This document shows positions 63,905 to 64,000 of a stretch of DNA of 64,000 nucleotides, one piece after another. The first letter of the stretch is position 1. Every line of letters begins with the position of its first letter. Source of the stretch: Robiginitalea sp. (GTDB lineage Bacteria; Bacteroidota; Bacteroidia; Flavobacteriales; Flavobacteriaceae); NCBI GenBank assembly GCA_024642005.1, contig JAHECA010000009.1:58372-122371 (forward strand), written 5' to 3'. Made by a program: the position numbers and the translations under genes. The notes beneath the pieces were generated by a model that worked only from the letters and a program-made list of their open reading frames with translations, did not search any database and had not been told where the DNA came from.

Positions 63905-64000
63905 CTAGTTGCCCTTGCCTTTGTTTTTCTGTTGCCCGGGGGCGTGGTTCTTGGCCGATTGCTCGCCGGTCACTTTCTTGGCCTGCCCGGGGGGCAGGTC
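63905..64000 (-). CDS. C-terminal end of a Lys/Gly/Gln-rich protein (start outside window)
   Basis: On the minus strand the frame is open from the window edge to a TAG at 63907-63905, giving 31 residues with LPPGQAKK and HAPGQQKNKGKGN. The composition (Pro, Gly, Lys, Gln) is that of a basic, low-complexity tail repeated around a PPGQAKK/PGQQKN theme. The family cannot be named. It is convergent with the TolC gene. Confidence 0.6.
   Translation of the reverse strand, partial: DLPPGQAKKVTGEQSAKNHAPGQQKNKGKGN

Overview
The window reads as a chromosomal segment of a GC-rich marine-type member of the Bacteroidota, most likely Flavobacteriaceae (a Robiginitalea-like genome is my best guess, by inference). 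Supporting signs are several TAnnTTTG-type -7 promoter elements, weak ribosome binding sites behind short A-rich leaders, many Sec-exported lipoproteins, DUF5916, YceI and ThuA proteins, and tandem MacB/FtsX permeases of about 800 residues. I found no rRNA, tRNA, CRISPR array, insertion sequence or prophage. Gene density is very high and no gene-free stretch exceeds about 240 bases.

Layout. 1-2.1 kb: the end of an ABC exporter, then a three-gene ECF sigma unit (sigma factor, single-pass membrane protein with a duplicated cytoplasmic motif, exported coiled-coil protein). 2.1-9.1 kb: a BNR-repeat lipoprotein, an RNA m5C methyltransferase, purL, a DinB-like protein and a small lipoprotein. 9.3-17.2 kb: fatty-acid use, with an acyl-CoA ligase followed by a MarR regulator and fadN-fadA-fadE in the Bacillus order, closed by a strong terminator shared with the convergent DPP III gene. 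17.3-29.2 kb: peptide degradation, with an exported M49 peptidase, M20 hydrolase, PLP decarboxylase, then a tightly packed run of a PD40-like protein, a mini TMEM175-like protein, an M28 peptidase, an HEXXH lipoprotein, an M1 aminopeptidase and an SxxK serine hydrolase, closed by a second bidirectional terminator. 29.3-42.1 kb: secreted carbohydrate and small-molecule enzymes (a five-module ThuA/PQQ/PKD/cytochrome c/CBM-like lipoprotein, two amidohydrolases, a TIM-barrel isomerase, YceI, GH3, DUF5916).

42.2-63.9 kb is the most striking part: a divergent NtrC/NtrY-type two-component pair faces a single long operon coding for a membrane-fusion adaptor, an ABC ATPase, six tandem double-MacB-type permeases, a second ABC ATPase and a TolC-family outer-membrane channel. 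The intergenic region carries two TGTC-N9-GACA elements 22 bp apart and a sigma-54-like -24/-12 element placed to drive the adaptor gene. Two perfect 86-bp direct repeats bracket the third permease, so the array appears to have grown, and could shrink, by homologous recombination. I infer an envelope-stress- or compound-responsive multi-permease tripartite transport system. The window ends in a convergent partial gene.
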